Shown one piece after another: positions 1 to 6,005 of a stretch of 8,328 nucleotides of DNA. The position numbers were made by a program, and so were the translations under genes. The stretch is from positions 1 to 8,328 of the forward strand of contig CAZHFK010000043.1 in NCBI GenBank assembly GCA_964531215.1. The letters run 5' to 3'. The DNA comes from WJKP01 sp964531215. Its GTDB lineage: Bacteria > Patescibacteriota > Patescibacteriia > CAIXNZ01. Under the pieces are notes generated by a model. The model saw nothing but the letters and a program-made list of their open reading frames with translations, was not told the origin of the DNA and ran no database searches. Every line of letters begins with the position of its first letter. Positions within the stretch are counted from its first letter, which is position 1.

Positions 1-18
1 TTAAATAATATTAATTAT

Positions 19-62
19 CCCCAAAATGTAACCTTGACTATGCAACTGTACAAAACTTGACT
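19..62 (-). repeat. Left copy of an inverted end motif
   Basis: Read on the minus strand this stretch gives TTGTACAGTTGCA, a 7-nt gap, then GGTTACATTTTGGGG. A diverged copy in the opposite orientation sits at the far end of the window (8279-8313), with the same two blocks at nearly the same spacing. The block GGTTACATTT is identical in both. The G-rich side points out of the window. This is seen directly. That it is the end of an insertion sequence is inference, because no transposase is visible inside the window. Confidence 0.5.
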
Positions 63-85
63 TTTGGATTTAATTATGTTAATTT
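57..85 (+). promoter_or_regulatory. Candidate promoter for the C1 peptidase gene
   Basis: A TTGACT -35 box (57-62) is followed after 17 nt by TAATTT (80-85), which is preceded by TG one base upstream (an extended -10). The start codon at 146 would then have a leader of about 54 nt that contains the strong SD. The same TTGACT hexamer also occurs at 34-39, 23 nt upstream. The -10 is a weak match (3 of 6), so the assignment is tentative. Confidence 0.35.
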
Positions 86-145
86 GTAAAATTAAAGTAC
101 CTTGGCAATAAAAAACAATCAACAGACAAAAAGGAGGGAATAATA

Positions 146-1108
146 GTGAGTAATTTGGTCATTCCTGTGAAAGATTTGTCGCTTAATTCATTTAAGCGAA
201 TGTTGCTTGATCCATCGGTCTTAAAAGATCCGGTTGATCCGCGTGATTTTAAACTGAGATTTAAAAGCAATGTCCCTTTGATTAAGATCGATTACGGTGC
301 CAGAGCTGGTTTGTTTAAACTTATGCCAACAGCGATTCCCGATCTTGATGAGCAAAAAAGACGTGCTCGTTTTGATCTGCGCAAGAAAATGCCGCGTATC
401 GAGCATCAAGGCCAAATGCCTTGGTGTACTGCTTATAGCCTGAGCGCTTTGATTGATTATTTTGTTTATGTGGAATTGCTCAAACATCTTGATTTTAGCG
501 AAGAATGGCTTTATGAAAAGGCTAGGGAATTAGACGGTTTGGCTAATTCGAATCGTGACGGGCTTCATATCCATGCCGGTTTAAAATTACTTCAGAAAAA
601 AGGCTGTTTGCCGGAACGCGAGTTTAGCCGGCTTACGCATAAACCTAAAAAAGACGATAAAAAATTGCGAAAAGTTTTGGGAAATTATCAGATTTCGGCT
701 TATGCCGCTGTGCATCCTCGTTCCATTGATAATGTCAAACAGGCACTTCTGACTTATGGCCCCTTGCCGATCGCTACTTATGTTTATGAGAATTGGCGCT
801 GGGTTGATCGTGATGGTAAGATTGCAATGCCCCAGCCAGGCGAAAAACCGATTGGTGCTCATGCTACCTTGATTGTTGGCTGGCACGACGGTTTACAAGC
901 TTTCTTGATTCGCAATAGCTGGGGTAGAGACTGGGGCGTCCGTGGCTATGGCTGGTTGCCTTACGAATTTTTCCGCAGGAAATGTTTTTCCTGCTGGTCA
1001 GCTGTTGATATGAAAGGAACCAAAGATCTTTACAAAAAGACTTGTTTGGAAGAATGGTATGAAAATTGGCCCGAATGGCTTAAGGATATGTTTGGCTCAC
1101 CGTTTTAA
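146..1108 (+). CDS. Papain-like (C1 family) cysteine peptidase, cytoplasmic
   Basis: A 320-residue protein with the full papain active-site layout. Gln88 (oxyanion hole) lies exactly six residues before the nucleophile Cys94 in the segment HQGQMPWCTAYS. His239 is in GAHATLIVGWHD, and Asn257 is in IRNSWGRDWGVRGYGW, the classical NSWG...GYG signature. The segment before Gln88 (FDLRKKMPRIE) resembles the start of mature papain. The first 75 or so residues are charged and carry no signal peptide or membrane segment, so the enzyme is predicted to stay in the cytoplasm unless exported another way; this stretch could serve as a short propeptide. The start is GTG at 146, chosen because AAGGAGG lies at 131-137 with 8 nt spacing. 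A strong terminator follows, so it is probably transcribed alone. Expected activity is peptide-bond hydrolysis; the substrate is unknown. CGC/CGT and GCC codons look more frequent than in genes further right, which fits an acquired gene. Family assignment is firm; role is not. Confidence 0.9.
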   Translation: MSNLVIPVKDLSLNSFKRMLLDPSVLKDPVDPRDFKLRFKSNVPLIKIDYGARAGLFKLMPTAIPDLDEQKRRARFDLRKKMPRIEHQGQMPWCTAYSLSALIDYFVYVELLKHLDFSEEWLYEKARELDGLANSNRDGLHIHAGLKLLQKKGCLPEREFSRLTHKPKKDDKKLRKVLGNYQISAYAAVHPRSIDNVKQALLTYGPLPIATYVYENWRWVDRDGKIAMPQPGEKPIGAHATLIVGWHDGLQAFLIRNSWGRDWGVRGYGWLPYEFFRRKCFSCWSAVDMKGTKDLYKKTCLEEWYENWPEWLKDMFGSPF

Positions 1109-1115
1109 ATTATTG

Positions 1116-1148
1116 GCGGGCGGATTTCCAAGAAATCCGCCCGCTTTT
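1116..1148 (+). terminator. Strong intrinsic terminator after the peptidase gene
   Basis: A perfect 12-bp GC-rich stem (GCGGGCGGATTT at 1116-1127 pairing with 1133-1144) has a 5-nt loop CCAAG and is followed by TTTT. It begins 8 nt after the peptidase stop codon and separates that gene from the small-gene pair downstream. Confidence 0.92.
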
Positions 1149-1164
1149 CAGTCTTGTTTACATT

Positions 1165-1170
1165 TATAAT
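1165..1170 (+). promoter_or_regulatory. Candidate -10 box for the small-gene pair
   Basis: A consensus TATAAT lies between the upstream terminator and the start at 1240. No convincing -35 is found 16-18 nt upstream, where the terminator arm lies, so this is only a possible promoter. If used, the leader would be about 60 nt. Confidence 0.3.
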
Positions 1171-1239
1171 TTAAAATGTTTTACTTAATAGTAGTTGATT
1201 TGTGTTTTTGTATTGTTTGAATAACTAAGGAGGCGAATT

Positions 1240-1518
1240 ATGCAGAAAGCTGAGGCGAAAAGCGGGAAAAGTAAATCAAATCGGGAATTGGACAGGCGAA
1301 CAGTGACAGTGCGGTTAGGTCAAGGTGAAATAGGTTGTTATGATGAAATAATTACAGAGCTGGGGCTTTCTCTGTCTTTTTTAGTCAGAACAGCTCTGAA
1401 ATTATTTTTTATGCTCTTTAAACATCATAAACAAGGCGGCCGTTTAAAATTGGTTTATGATGACGGCAGTGAAGAGTTGTTGACTATTTTAGAACTACAA
1501 GGTGCAAAACAAGACTAG
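1240..1518 (+). CDS. Small ribbon-helix-helix-like DNA-binding protein (putative)
   Basis: A 92-residue basic protein. After a lysine-rich, probably disordered start (1-19) comes RRTVTVRLGQGE (19-30), which suits the antiparallel strand of a ribbon-helix-helix fold. It is followed by a helix (about 32-42), a GLSLS turn (42-46) and a second helix VRTALKLFFMLF (49-60), the order seen in CopG/MetJ-type regulators. A C-terminal strand-turn-strand (RLKLVYDDGSEELLTILEL, 68-86) is extra. The start is ATG 1240, set by AAGGAGG at 1227-1233. The next small gene begins 8 nt after its stop, and its SD overlaps that stop, so the two are probably translated together. The fold call rests on pattern only. 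Such proteins commonly bind operators as dimers, and many are antitoxins or autoregulators; neither role is shown here. It could instead be a small element-borne protein. Confidence 0.55.
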   Translation: MQKAEAKSGKSKSNRELDRRTVTVRLGQGEIGCYDEIITELGLSLSFLVRTALKLFFMLFKHHKQGGRLKLVYDDGSEELLTILELQGAKQD

Positions 1519-1522
1519 GAGG
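1516..1522 (+). promoter_or_regulatory. Shine-Dalgarno overlapping the upstream stop codon
   Basis: The heptamer TAGGAGG contains the TAG stop of the ribbon-helix-helix-like gene and supplies an AGGAGG site 4 nt before ATG 1527. This arrangement suits translational coupling and is the main evidence that the 48-codon frame is a gene. Confidence 0.7.
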
Positions 1523-1526
1523 AAAA

Positions 1527-1673
1527 ATGCGAAGTAAGAAGACCCAAGAATTATTGGATAAAGCTGATGATTTTAAAATCAAGACAAGCCAGGTCCTTCA
1601 AGAAGCCAATCAGTGCTTGTTTGATTGCTGGGAGCTGCTCTTGGCTGAAAAAGGTTTGGCATTGCTTGATTGA
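1527..1673 (+). CDS. 48-residue small protein of unknown function
   Basis: A short frame from ATG 1527 to TGA 1671-1673 encodes 48 residues, beginning MRSKKTQELLDKADDF and ending AEKGLALLD. It has a near-perfect AGGAGG site that overlaps the stop codon of the gene before it, and an intrinsic terminator begins 14 nt after its own stop. This gives the complete layout of a real last gene in an operon. The protein lacks a signal or membrane segment. It looks largely helical, with a charged first half and a leucine-rich second half (LLDKADDF, VLQEANQCLFDCWELLLAEKGLALL). It has two cysteines four apart (30 and 34). I do not recognise it. Partnership with the ribbon-helix-helix-like protein is suggested by coupling only; a toxin, antitoxin or structural helper are all possible. 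Longer frames overlapping this stretch (1567-1752 and the minus-strand frame 1579-1794) lack ribosome sites and are treated as spurious. Confidence 0.6.
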   Translation: MRSKKTQELLDKADDFKIKTSQVLQEANQCLFDCWELLLAEKGLALLD

Positions 1674-1686
1674 TTTTTATGTAAAC

Positions 1687-1720
1687 AAAAAGAGCTTTCT
1701 TTTTAGAAGGCTCTTTTTTT
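1687..1720. terminator. Bidirectional terminator between convergent transcripts
   Basis: The stem 1687-1700 (AAAAAGAGCTTTCT) pairs with 1705-1718 through one G-T wobble, around a TTTT loop. It is followed by a T run on the + strand and preceded by an A run that becomes a T run on the minus strand. It lies 14 nt after the 48-codon gene and about 13 nt after the gyrB stop on the opposite strand, so it can end both. Confidence 0.85.
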
Positions 1721-1732
1721 ATTTTATAAAAT

Positions 1733-3823
1733 TTAAATATCCAGATTTTTAACTGACTGGGCCCGGGCTTGAATAAATGTTTTTCGGTTTTCAACTTCGT
1801 TACCCATTAAAATTTCAAAAATTTCATCAGCTTTAGCAGCATCTTCAATTGTTATTTGTTTCATAACTCTGTTTTGTGGATCCATTGTTGTTAACCAAAG
1901 CTGGTCAGGATTCATTTCACCTAAACCTTTATATCTTTGAATATTAATTTTAAACCCTGCTTTGGTTTCTATTTCTTCAACATCTTCGGTTGATTCTGTT
2001 TTTTCTTCGGTTTCTTCAATTATTTTACCTTTTTGTTTGGCTTTTTTTTCTTTTTCTTTTTCCATTTCAGCTATTATTTGATCTTTTTCATCGTCAGAGT
2101 AAGCATAACGAGCTTCTTTGCCTTTACCAATGCTATAAAGTGGTGGTTTAGCAACAAAAATACGACCGGTTTTAATCAATTCAGGAAAATATCGGTAAAA
2201 TAAAGTTAATAATAAAGTTTTAATATGAGCGCCGTCAACATCAGCATCTGTCATGATAATAATTTTATTATAACGTAAATCTTCGATATTAAACTGTTCA
2301 CCGATATTAGTTCCTAGGGCAATAATTAATGATTTTAATTCATTATTAGCCAGCATTTTATCAATTCTGGCTCTTTCCACATTTAAAATTTTACCACGTA
2401 AAGGCAAGATCGCTTGAAATTTACGGTCACGGCCTTGTTTGGCCGAACCACCGGCTGAATCACCCTCTACTATGTATAATTCGGTATTCCCCGCATTTTT
2501 AGAGGAACAATCAGCTAATTTCCCAGGTAAGGCAAAGCCGTCCAGTGCGCCTTTACGTAAAATAGTTTCACGGGCGCTTTTGGCTGCCAACCTGGCTTTG
2601 GCTGCCAAAAGACAACGGCCAATAATTGCTTCAGCATCGCGGGGATGTTCTTCCAAGAAAATACCAAAGTATTCAGCCATAATATTATCAACGATTGATT
2701 TGACTTCAGCATTGCCTAGCTTGGCTTTTGTTTGACCTTCAAATTGTGGATTTTTTAATTTTATACTGACAATCGCAGTTAATCCTTCACGAGTATCATC
2801 ACCGGTTAAATTTTCATCTTTCTCTTTTAAAATATTTTTAGATCGGGCAAAATTATTTAAAGTTCTGGTTAAGGCAGTCTTAAAACCAATTAAGTGCATG
2901 CCGCCTTCAATAGTATTAATATTATTGGCAAAGGTAAAAGTGGTTTCATTGAATTCATCAACATACTGCAAGGCAATTTCTACCTGGACATCTTCAGCTT
3001 CTTTTTGAACATAGAAAATATTATCATGTTTAGGGTCTTTTTTATGGTTTAAGTATCTGATATAAGAAGCAATACCGCCTTCAAAATAAAAAGTGTATTC
3101 TTGTTTATCTTTAGGAATTCTTTCATCTCTAATAATTATTTTTATACCTTTTGTTAAATAAGCTTGTTGTCTTAGATGTTTAATAATAGTTTTTAAGTCG
3201 AATTCAGTAGTTGTAAAAATTTGAGGATCAGGTTTGAATGTTATTCTGGTGCCACTGCCTTGTACATTCCTGACAGCTTTGACGTTTTTTAATGGCTTGC
3301 CTCTTTTATATTCTTGTTCCCATAATTTACCATTTCGTTTAACTTCGGCCTTAATATATTCTGATAAGGCATTAACTACAGAAACACCAACACCATGCAA
3401 ACCACCGGAAACTTTGTAACCGCCTTCGCCAAATTTACCACCGGCATGAAGTTTGGTTAAAACTGTTTCCAGGGCTGATTTTTTTGTTGCCTTATGTTTT
3501 TCAACCGGAATCCCACGACCGTTATCAGCAACAGAAACCATACCATCTGCTGTTAACGTAACAATAATTTGATCACAAAAACCAGCCATGGCTTCATCAA
3601 TACCATTATCAACAACTTCCCAGATTAAATGATGCAATCCGGCTTCGGCAGTATTACCAATATACATGCCCGGTCTTTTGCGAACAGGTTCCAAACCTTC
3701 TAAAACAGTAATTTGTTTGGCTCCGTATTCATCTGTTTTTTTAGGCTTTTTAGTAGTTTTAGTTTCTGGTTTGGATATTTTTTTTACAGTTTTTTTAGCT
3801 GCTTTGGTTGTTTTTTTAGGCAT
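1733..3823 (-). CDS. gyrB: DNA gyrase subunit B
   Basis: The ATPase subunit of DNA gyrase, 696 residues, acts with GyrA to introduce negative supercoils. The GHKL ATPase domain has Glu69 and Asn73 in WEVVDNGIDEA, Asp100 in ADNGRGIP, and the lid GGLHGVGVSVVNALS (140-154). The transducer domain carries the QTK loop with Lys366 in GQTKAKLGN. The TOPRIM domain has EGDSAGGSA (Glu453) and the metal-binding TDADVDGAH with Asp526, Asp528 and Asp530. The C-terminal QRYKGLGEMNPDQLWLTTMDP (629-649) favours GyrB over ParE. Two oddities are visible. One is a Lys/Thr-rich extension of about 30 residues before the conserved start. The other is a charged Glu/Lys insert (about 588-622) just before QRYKGLGE, the place where gammaproteobacterial GyrB carries a much larger insert. 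ATG 3823 has no SD; a good promoter lies about 60 nt upstream. No gyrA is adjacent. The gene is convergent with the small-gene pair and divergent from the membrane-protein/rodA unit. Confidence 0.97.
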   Translation of the reverse strand: MPKKTTKAAKKTVKKISKPETKTTKKPKKTDEYGAKQITVLEGLEPVRKRPGMYIGNTAEAGLHHLIWEVVDNGIDEAMAGFCDQIIVTLTADGMVSVADNGRGIPVEKHKATKKSALETVLTKLHAGGKFGEGGYKVSGGLHGVGVSVVNALSEYIKAEVKRNGKLWEQEYKRGKPLKNVKAVRNVQGSGTRITFKPDPQIFTTTEFDLKTIIKHLRQQAYLTKGIKIIIRDERIPKDKQEYTFYFEGGIASYIRYLNHKKDPKHDNIFYVQKEAEDVQVEIALQYVDEFNETTFTFANNINTIEGGMHLIGFKTALTRTLNNFARSKNILKEKDENLTGDDTREGLTAIVSIKLKNPQFEGQTKAKLGNAEVKSIVDNIMAEYFGIFLEEHPRDAEAIIGRCLLAAKARLAAKSARETILRKGALDGFALPGKLADCSSKNAGNTELYIVEGDSAGGSAKQGRDRKFQAILPLRGKILNVERARIDKMLANNELKSLIIALGTNIGEQFNIEDLRYNKIIIMTDADVDGAHIKTLLLTLFYRYFPELIKTGRIFVAKPPLYSIGKGKEARYAYSDDEKDQIIAEMEKEKEKKAKQKGKIIEETEEKTESTEDVEEIETKAGFKINIQRYKGLGEMNPDQLWLTTMDPQNRVMKQITIEDAAKADEIFEILMGNEVENRKTFIQARAQSVKNLDI

Positions 3824-3847
3824 TATTTTTTGATTAATAAAGATAAT

Positions 3848-3869
3848 AAGCGACTGTGTATAATCGCTT
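3848..3869 (-). promoter_or_regulatory. Inverted repeat in the gyrB leader
   Basis: AAGCGA (3848-3853) and TCGCTT (3864-3869) form a perfect 6-bp inverted repeat around a 10-nt centre. It lies downstream of the predicted gyrB transcription start and before its start codon. It could be a leader hairpin or an operator; gyrB is supercoiling-regulated in several bacteria, but nothing here proves control. Confidence 0.3.
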
Positions 3870-3880
3870 TTGTTAAAATT

Positions 3881-3909
3881 ATTATATCATTCTTTACAGA
3901 TTAATTCAA
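3881..3909 (-). promoter_or_regulatory. gyrB promoter
   Basis: On the minus strand TTGAAT (3909-3904) is followed after exactly 17 nt by a consensus TATAAT (3886-3881), preceded by TGA, giving an extended -10. The transcript would start near 3874 with a leader of about 50 nt. This is one of the best promoter matches in the window. Confidence 0.75.
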
Positions 3910-3919
3910 GCAAAATATT

Positions 3920-3948
3920 TTTACTTAAAAATTTAAAAATGCTATAAT
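3920..3948 (+). promoter_or_regulatory. Divergent promoter for the membrane-protein/rodA unit
   Basis: TTTACT (3920-3925) and a consensus TATAAT (3943-3948) are separated by 17 nt. The predicted transcript starts near 3955, about 22 nt before ATG 3978. Its -35 lies only 10 bp from the gyrB -35 on the other strand, so the two promoters are back to back. A second TATAAT (3968-3973) lies too close to ATG 3978 to serve it and would favour the internal ATG at 3996. Confidence 0.6.
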
Positions 3949-3977
3949 TTATTTATAAAATTATTTATATAATAATT

Positions 3978-4823
3978 ATGGTTAACGGAACCCCGATGTC
4001 TGAAAAAGGACTTAGATTGGCTTATTGGTATGTAACCAATAAACTATTATTAAAAAAAATTTTAATAATAATTTTAATTATTGTTAATGCTTTATTGGCA
4101 ATTTATTTAATTTATTTATTGGTTTTTAATTTGTATATTTATCGGAGCGATTATCAGGCAATGCTTAGTAATTTAGCCACAATTAATCAAGATTATCCTA
4201 GTTTGAGGACAGCTAATTTACCGCAAGATATTCAGGTCGGCCAAATTAAAGTTTTACCAAATAATGAAAAGTATGATTTAATGGTGGAAATAGCCAATCC
4301 GAACGCTCAATGGTGGGCTAGTTTTGATTATAAATTTCAAATTAATAATGATGAATTCACTGAAACTAGAAACAGTTTTATTTTACCCGGCGAAACTAAA
4401 AAATTGATGGATTTAGCTGTTCCTAACGGTGATTTGGCTTCTCGTTTAGTTTTATCAAATGTTGTCTGGCAAAAAGAAACTGATTATGCTAATTTACAAA
4501 GGTTAAGATTAAAATTTGACATTCAAAATGTTGAATATGTTCCGGCTTCAGAATTAGGCGTCGGCCAAGAATTAGCAGTTAGCCGAGTGCTTTTTACTAT
4601 TTATAATAATACCGCTTATAATTATAAGAATATAAAGCTTTTAATACTTTTAAAATCAGCTGATAATATAGTCGCGGTTAATCAGATTGCTTCAGGTGCT
4701 TTAAAAAGTAATCAGTCAAAAAAATTAGAATCAACTTTTTTTCAGTCTTTGCCGAGAATTACCAGTGTGGAAGTAGTGCCGGAGGTTAATATCTTGGATG
4801 ACGATGTTTATATGGATTTTTAG
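3978..4823 (+). CDS. Unrecognised single-pass membrane protein with two beta-rich repeats
   Basis: A 281-residue protein I cannot assign to a named family. A short basic N-terminus (KGLRLAYWYVTNKLLLKK) precedes one long hydrophobic helix (about 28-51), which suggests an inside N-terminus and an outside C-terminal body. The body appears to hold two related beta-sandwich segments. In the first (about 86-150), YDLMVEIANPN is followed by FDYKFQIN, then ILPGETKKL. In the second (about 178-258), VLFTIYNNT is followed by KNIKLLILLKSADNIVA, then GALKSNQSKKL. Each shows an 'x-N-x' strand, a long strand, and a closing loop before Lys-Lys-Leu, reminiscent of FxLYD or DUF3426-type extracellular repeats; this is inference. 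It ends with an acidic NILDDDVYMD. rodA begins 20 bp downstream on the same strand, so it probably shares a transcript and may act in the same envelope process. There is no SD. The start could be ATG 3978 or the internal ATG 3996 (MSEKGLRLAYW). Confidence 0.75.
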   Translation: MVNGTPMSEKGLRLAYWYVTNKLLLKKILIIILIIVNALLAIYLIYLLVFNLYIYRSDYQAMLSNLATINQDYPSLRTANLPQDIQVGQIKVLPNNEKYDLMVEIANPNAQWWASFDYKFQINNDEFTETRNSFILPGETKKLMDLAVPNGDLASRLVLSNVVWQKETDYANLQRLRLKFDIQNVEYVPASELGVGQELAVSRVLFTIYNNTAYNYKNIKLLILLKSADNIVAVNQIASGALKSNQSKKLESTFFQSLPRITSVEVVPEVNILDDDVYMDF

Positions 4824-4843
4824 TCGGGGGATAGAGTTTTTTT

Positions 4844-5947
4844 ATGAAATTTAAAAAAATAAATTTATTTTTTACAAAATTTGATTGGCTTTTATTTATT
4901 ACTATTTGTTTTTTAATAATTTTAGGCTTAACCTTGCTTTATAGTGTGGCTATTGGCAGTCAAAGCTCGCAAACTTTATTAAATTTCAATAAGCAAATAG
5001 TTTTTTTTATTTTAGGTATTTTTATTATTTTTGCTTTAGCTCTATTTTTTGATTATCGTATTTTAATAAAATTCAATTGGCCATTATATCTTATTGGTGC
5101 CGGCTTATTGATTGCTGTTTTATTTTTCGGTAAAACTATCAGGGGGACGACAGGTTGGTTTGATTTTGGCTTTTTTTCTTTTCAGCCGGTTGAATTTGTA
5201 AAAATATTTTTAATTATTTTTTTAAGTAAGTTTTTTTCTGATAAAGCTAAATATATAAGTCAATTAAAATATTTGATTTTAAGCAGTTTGGGTGTTATTT
5301 TGTTAATGGCTTTAATTGTTTTGCAGCCTGATTTTGGTTCAGCATTAATATTATTTTCAATTTGGGTGGGTTTAATATTATTAACCGGTATTAAAAAAAG
5401 CCATTTGTTTTTTATTATCGTATTATTGGTTATTAGCAGTTTGGTTTTATGGTTTTTTATTTTTCAGGATTATCAAAAAGAAAGAGTGTTGGTTTTTCTT
5501 GATCCGTCTTCTGATCCGTTGGGGAGTGGTTATAATATTACTCAGGCAATGATTGCGATTGGTTCTGGTAAGATTTTGGGCAAAGGGTTGGCTTTTGGTT
5601 CCCAAAGTCAATTGAAATTTTTACCGGAGAGCCAGACTGATTTTATATTTGCTGTTTTAGCTGAAGAATTAGGCTTGGCCGGTATAATTTTACTTTTAGT
5701 TTTATTTGGTTTATTATTTTACCGTTTAATTAAATTGGCTAAAAACACACATGATAATTTTGCCTTGTATTTAATTATTTCCGTGTGTATTTTATTTTTT
5801 AGTCAGTTAATAGTTAATATTGGTGGCAATTTAGGACTTTTACCGATTACTGGTATTACTTTGCCGTTTGTCAGTTATGGCGGCAGTTCTTTGCTTGCCA
5901 ATATGATTTTAATCGGTTTAATACAATCAATCGTTGTTAGAAACTGA
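4844..5947 (+). CDS. rodA: RodA/FtsW-family (SEDS) peptidoglycan glycosyltransferase, RodA-like
   Basis: A 367-residue polytopic inner-membrane protein of the SEDS family, which polymerises lipid II into glycan strands together with a class B penicillin-binding protein. About ten hydrophobic helices are visible. Signatures in order are RGTTGWFDFG with FSFQPVEFVK (100-120), the conserved LQPDFGSA (160-167), DPLGSGYNITQAMIAIGSG (224-242), LPESQTDFIFAVLAEELGL (260-278) holding the likely catalytic Asp266, and LPFVSYGGSSLLANM (340-354). The LPExxTDFIFAVLAEE motif and the length are closer to RodA than FtsW, so the enzyme is expected to serve side-wall rather than septal synthesis. No PBP2 or mreBCD gene is in the window. 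ATG 4844 has only a distant GGGGGA (4826-4831) as possible SD. It follows the unknown membrane protein by 20 bp, probably in one operon. UGA is the stop codon, which argues against a recoded genetic code. Confidence 0.93.
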   Translation: MKFKKINLFFTKFDWLLFITICFLIILGLTLLYSVAIGSQSSQTLLNFNKQIVFFILGIFIIFALALFFDYRILIKFNWPLYLIGAGLLIAVLFFGKTIRGTTGWFDFGFFSFQPVEFVKIFLIIFLSKFFSDKAKYISQLKYLILSSLGVILLMALIVLQPDFGSALILFSIWVGLILLTGIKKSHLFFIIVLLVISSLVLWFFIFQDYQKERVLVFLDPSSDPLGSGYNITQAMIAIGSGKILGKGLAFGSQSQLKFLPESQTDFIFAVLAEELGLAGIILLLVLFGLLFYRLIKLAKNTHDNFALYLIISVCILFFSQLIVNIGGNLGLLPITGITLPFVSYGGSSLLANMILIGLIQSIVVRN

Positions 5948-5953
5948 TTAAAG

Positions 5954-5982
5954 TTGACAAATTTACAAAAATTATTTAAGAT
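5954..5982 (+). promoter_or_regulatory. Promoter for the zinc-ribbon gene
   Basis: A perfect TTGACA (5954-5959) is followed after 17 nt by TAAGAT (5977-5982). It lies just downstream of the rodA stop. The predicted start near 5989 leaves a leader of about 17 nt with no SD before ATG 6006. Confidence 0.7.
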
Positions 5983-6005
5983 ACTTTTATAAATTATTAC
6001 AAATT

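Noticed and set aside
79..270. Minus-strand open frame across the start of the peptidase gene
   Set aside because: It overlaps the peptidase start, SD and promoter region and has no ribosome site of its own.
221..886. Two minus-strand open frames (221-487 and 587-886) inside the peptidase gene
   Set aside because: They are antisense to a gene with an intact catalytic set, have no ribosome site and give no recognisable protein.
1240..1673. Calling the small-gene pair a toxin-antitoxin system
   Set aside because: Gene order and size allow it, but the 48-residue protein matches no toxin family I know and the RHH call is itself only pattern-based.
1567..1794. Open frames 1567-1752 (+) and 1579-1794 (-)
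   Set aside because: Both run through the bidirectional terminator; the first overlaps the better supported 48-codon gene in another frame, the second overlaps the gyrB end. Neither has a ribosome site.
2439..2735. Plus-strand open frame antisense to the TOPRIM part of gyrB, plus smaller ones at 2515-2712, 3234-3419 and 3713-3904
   Set aside because: They mirror conserved GyrB coding sequence; no start signals and low-complexity or Phe-rich products.
4844..5947. FtsW instead of RodA
   Set aside because: The LPESQTDFIFAVLAEE motif and the absence of cytoplasmic extensions fit RodA better; the SEDS family call stands either way.
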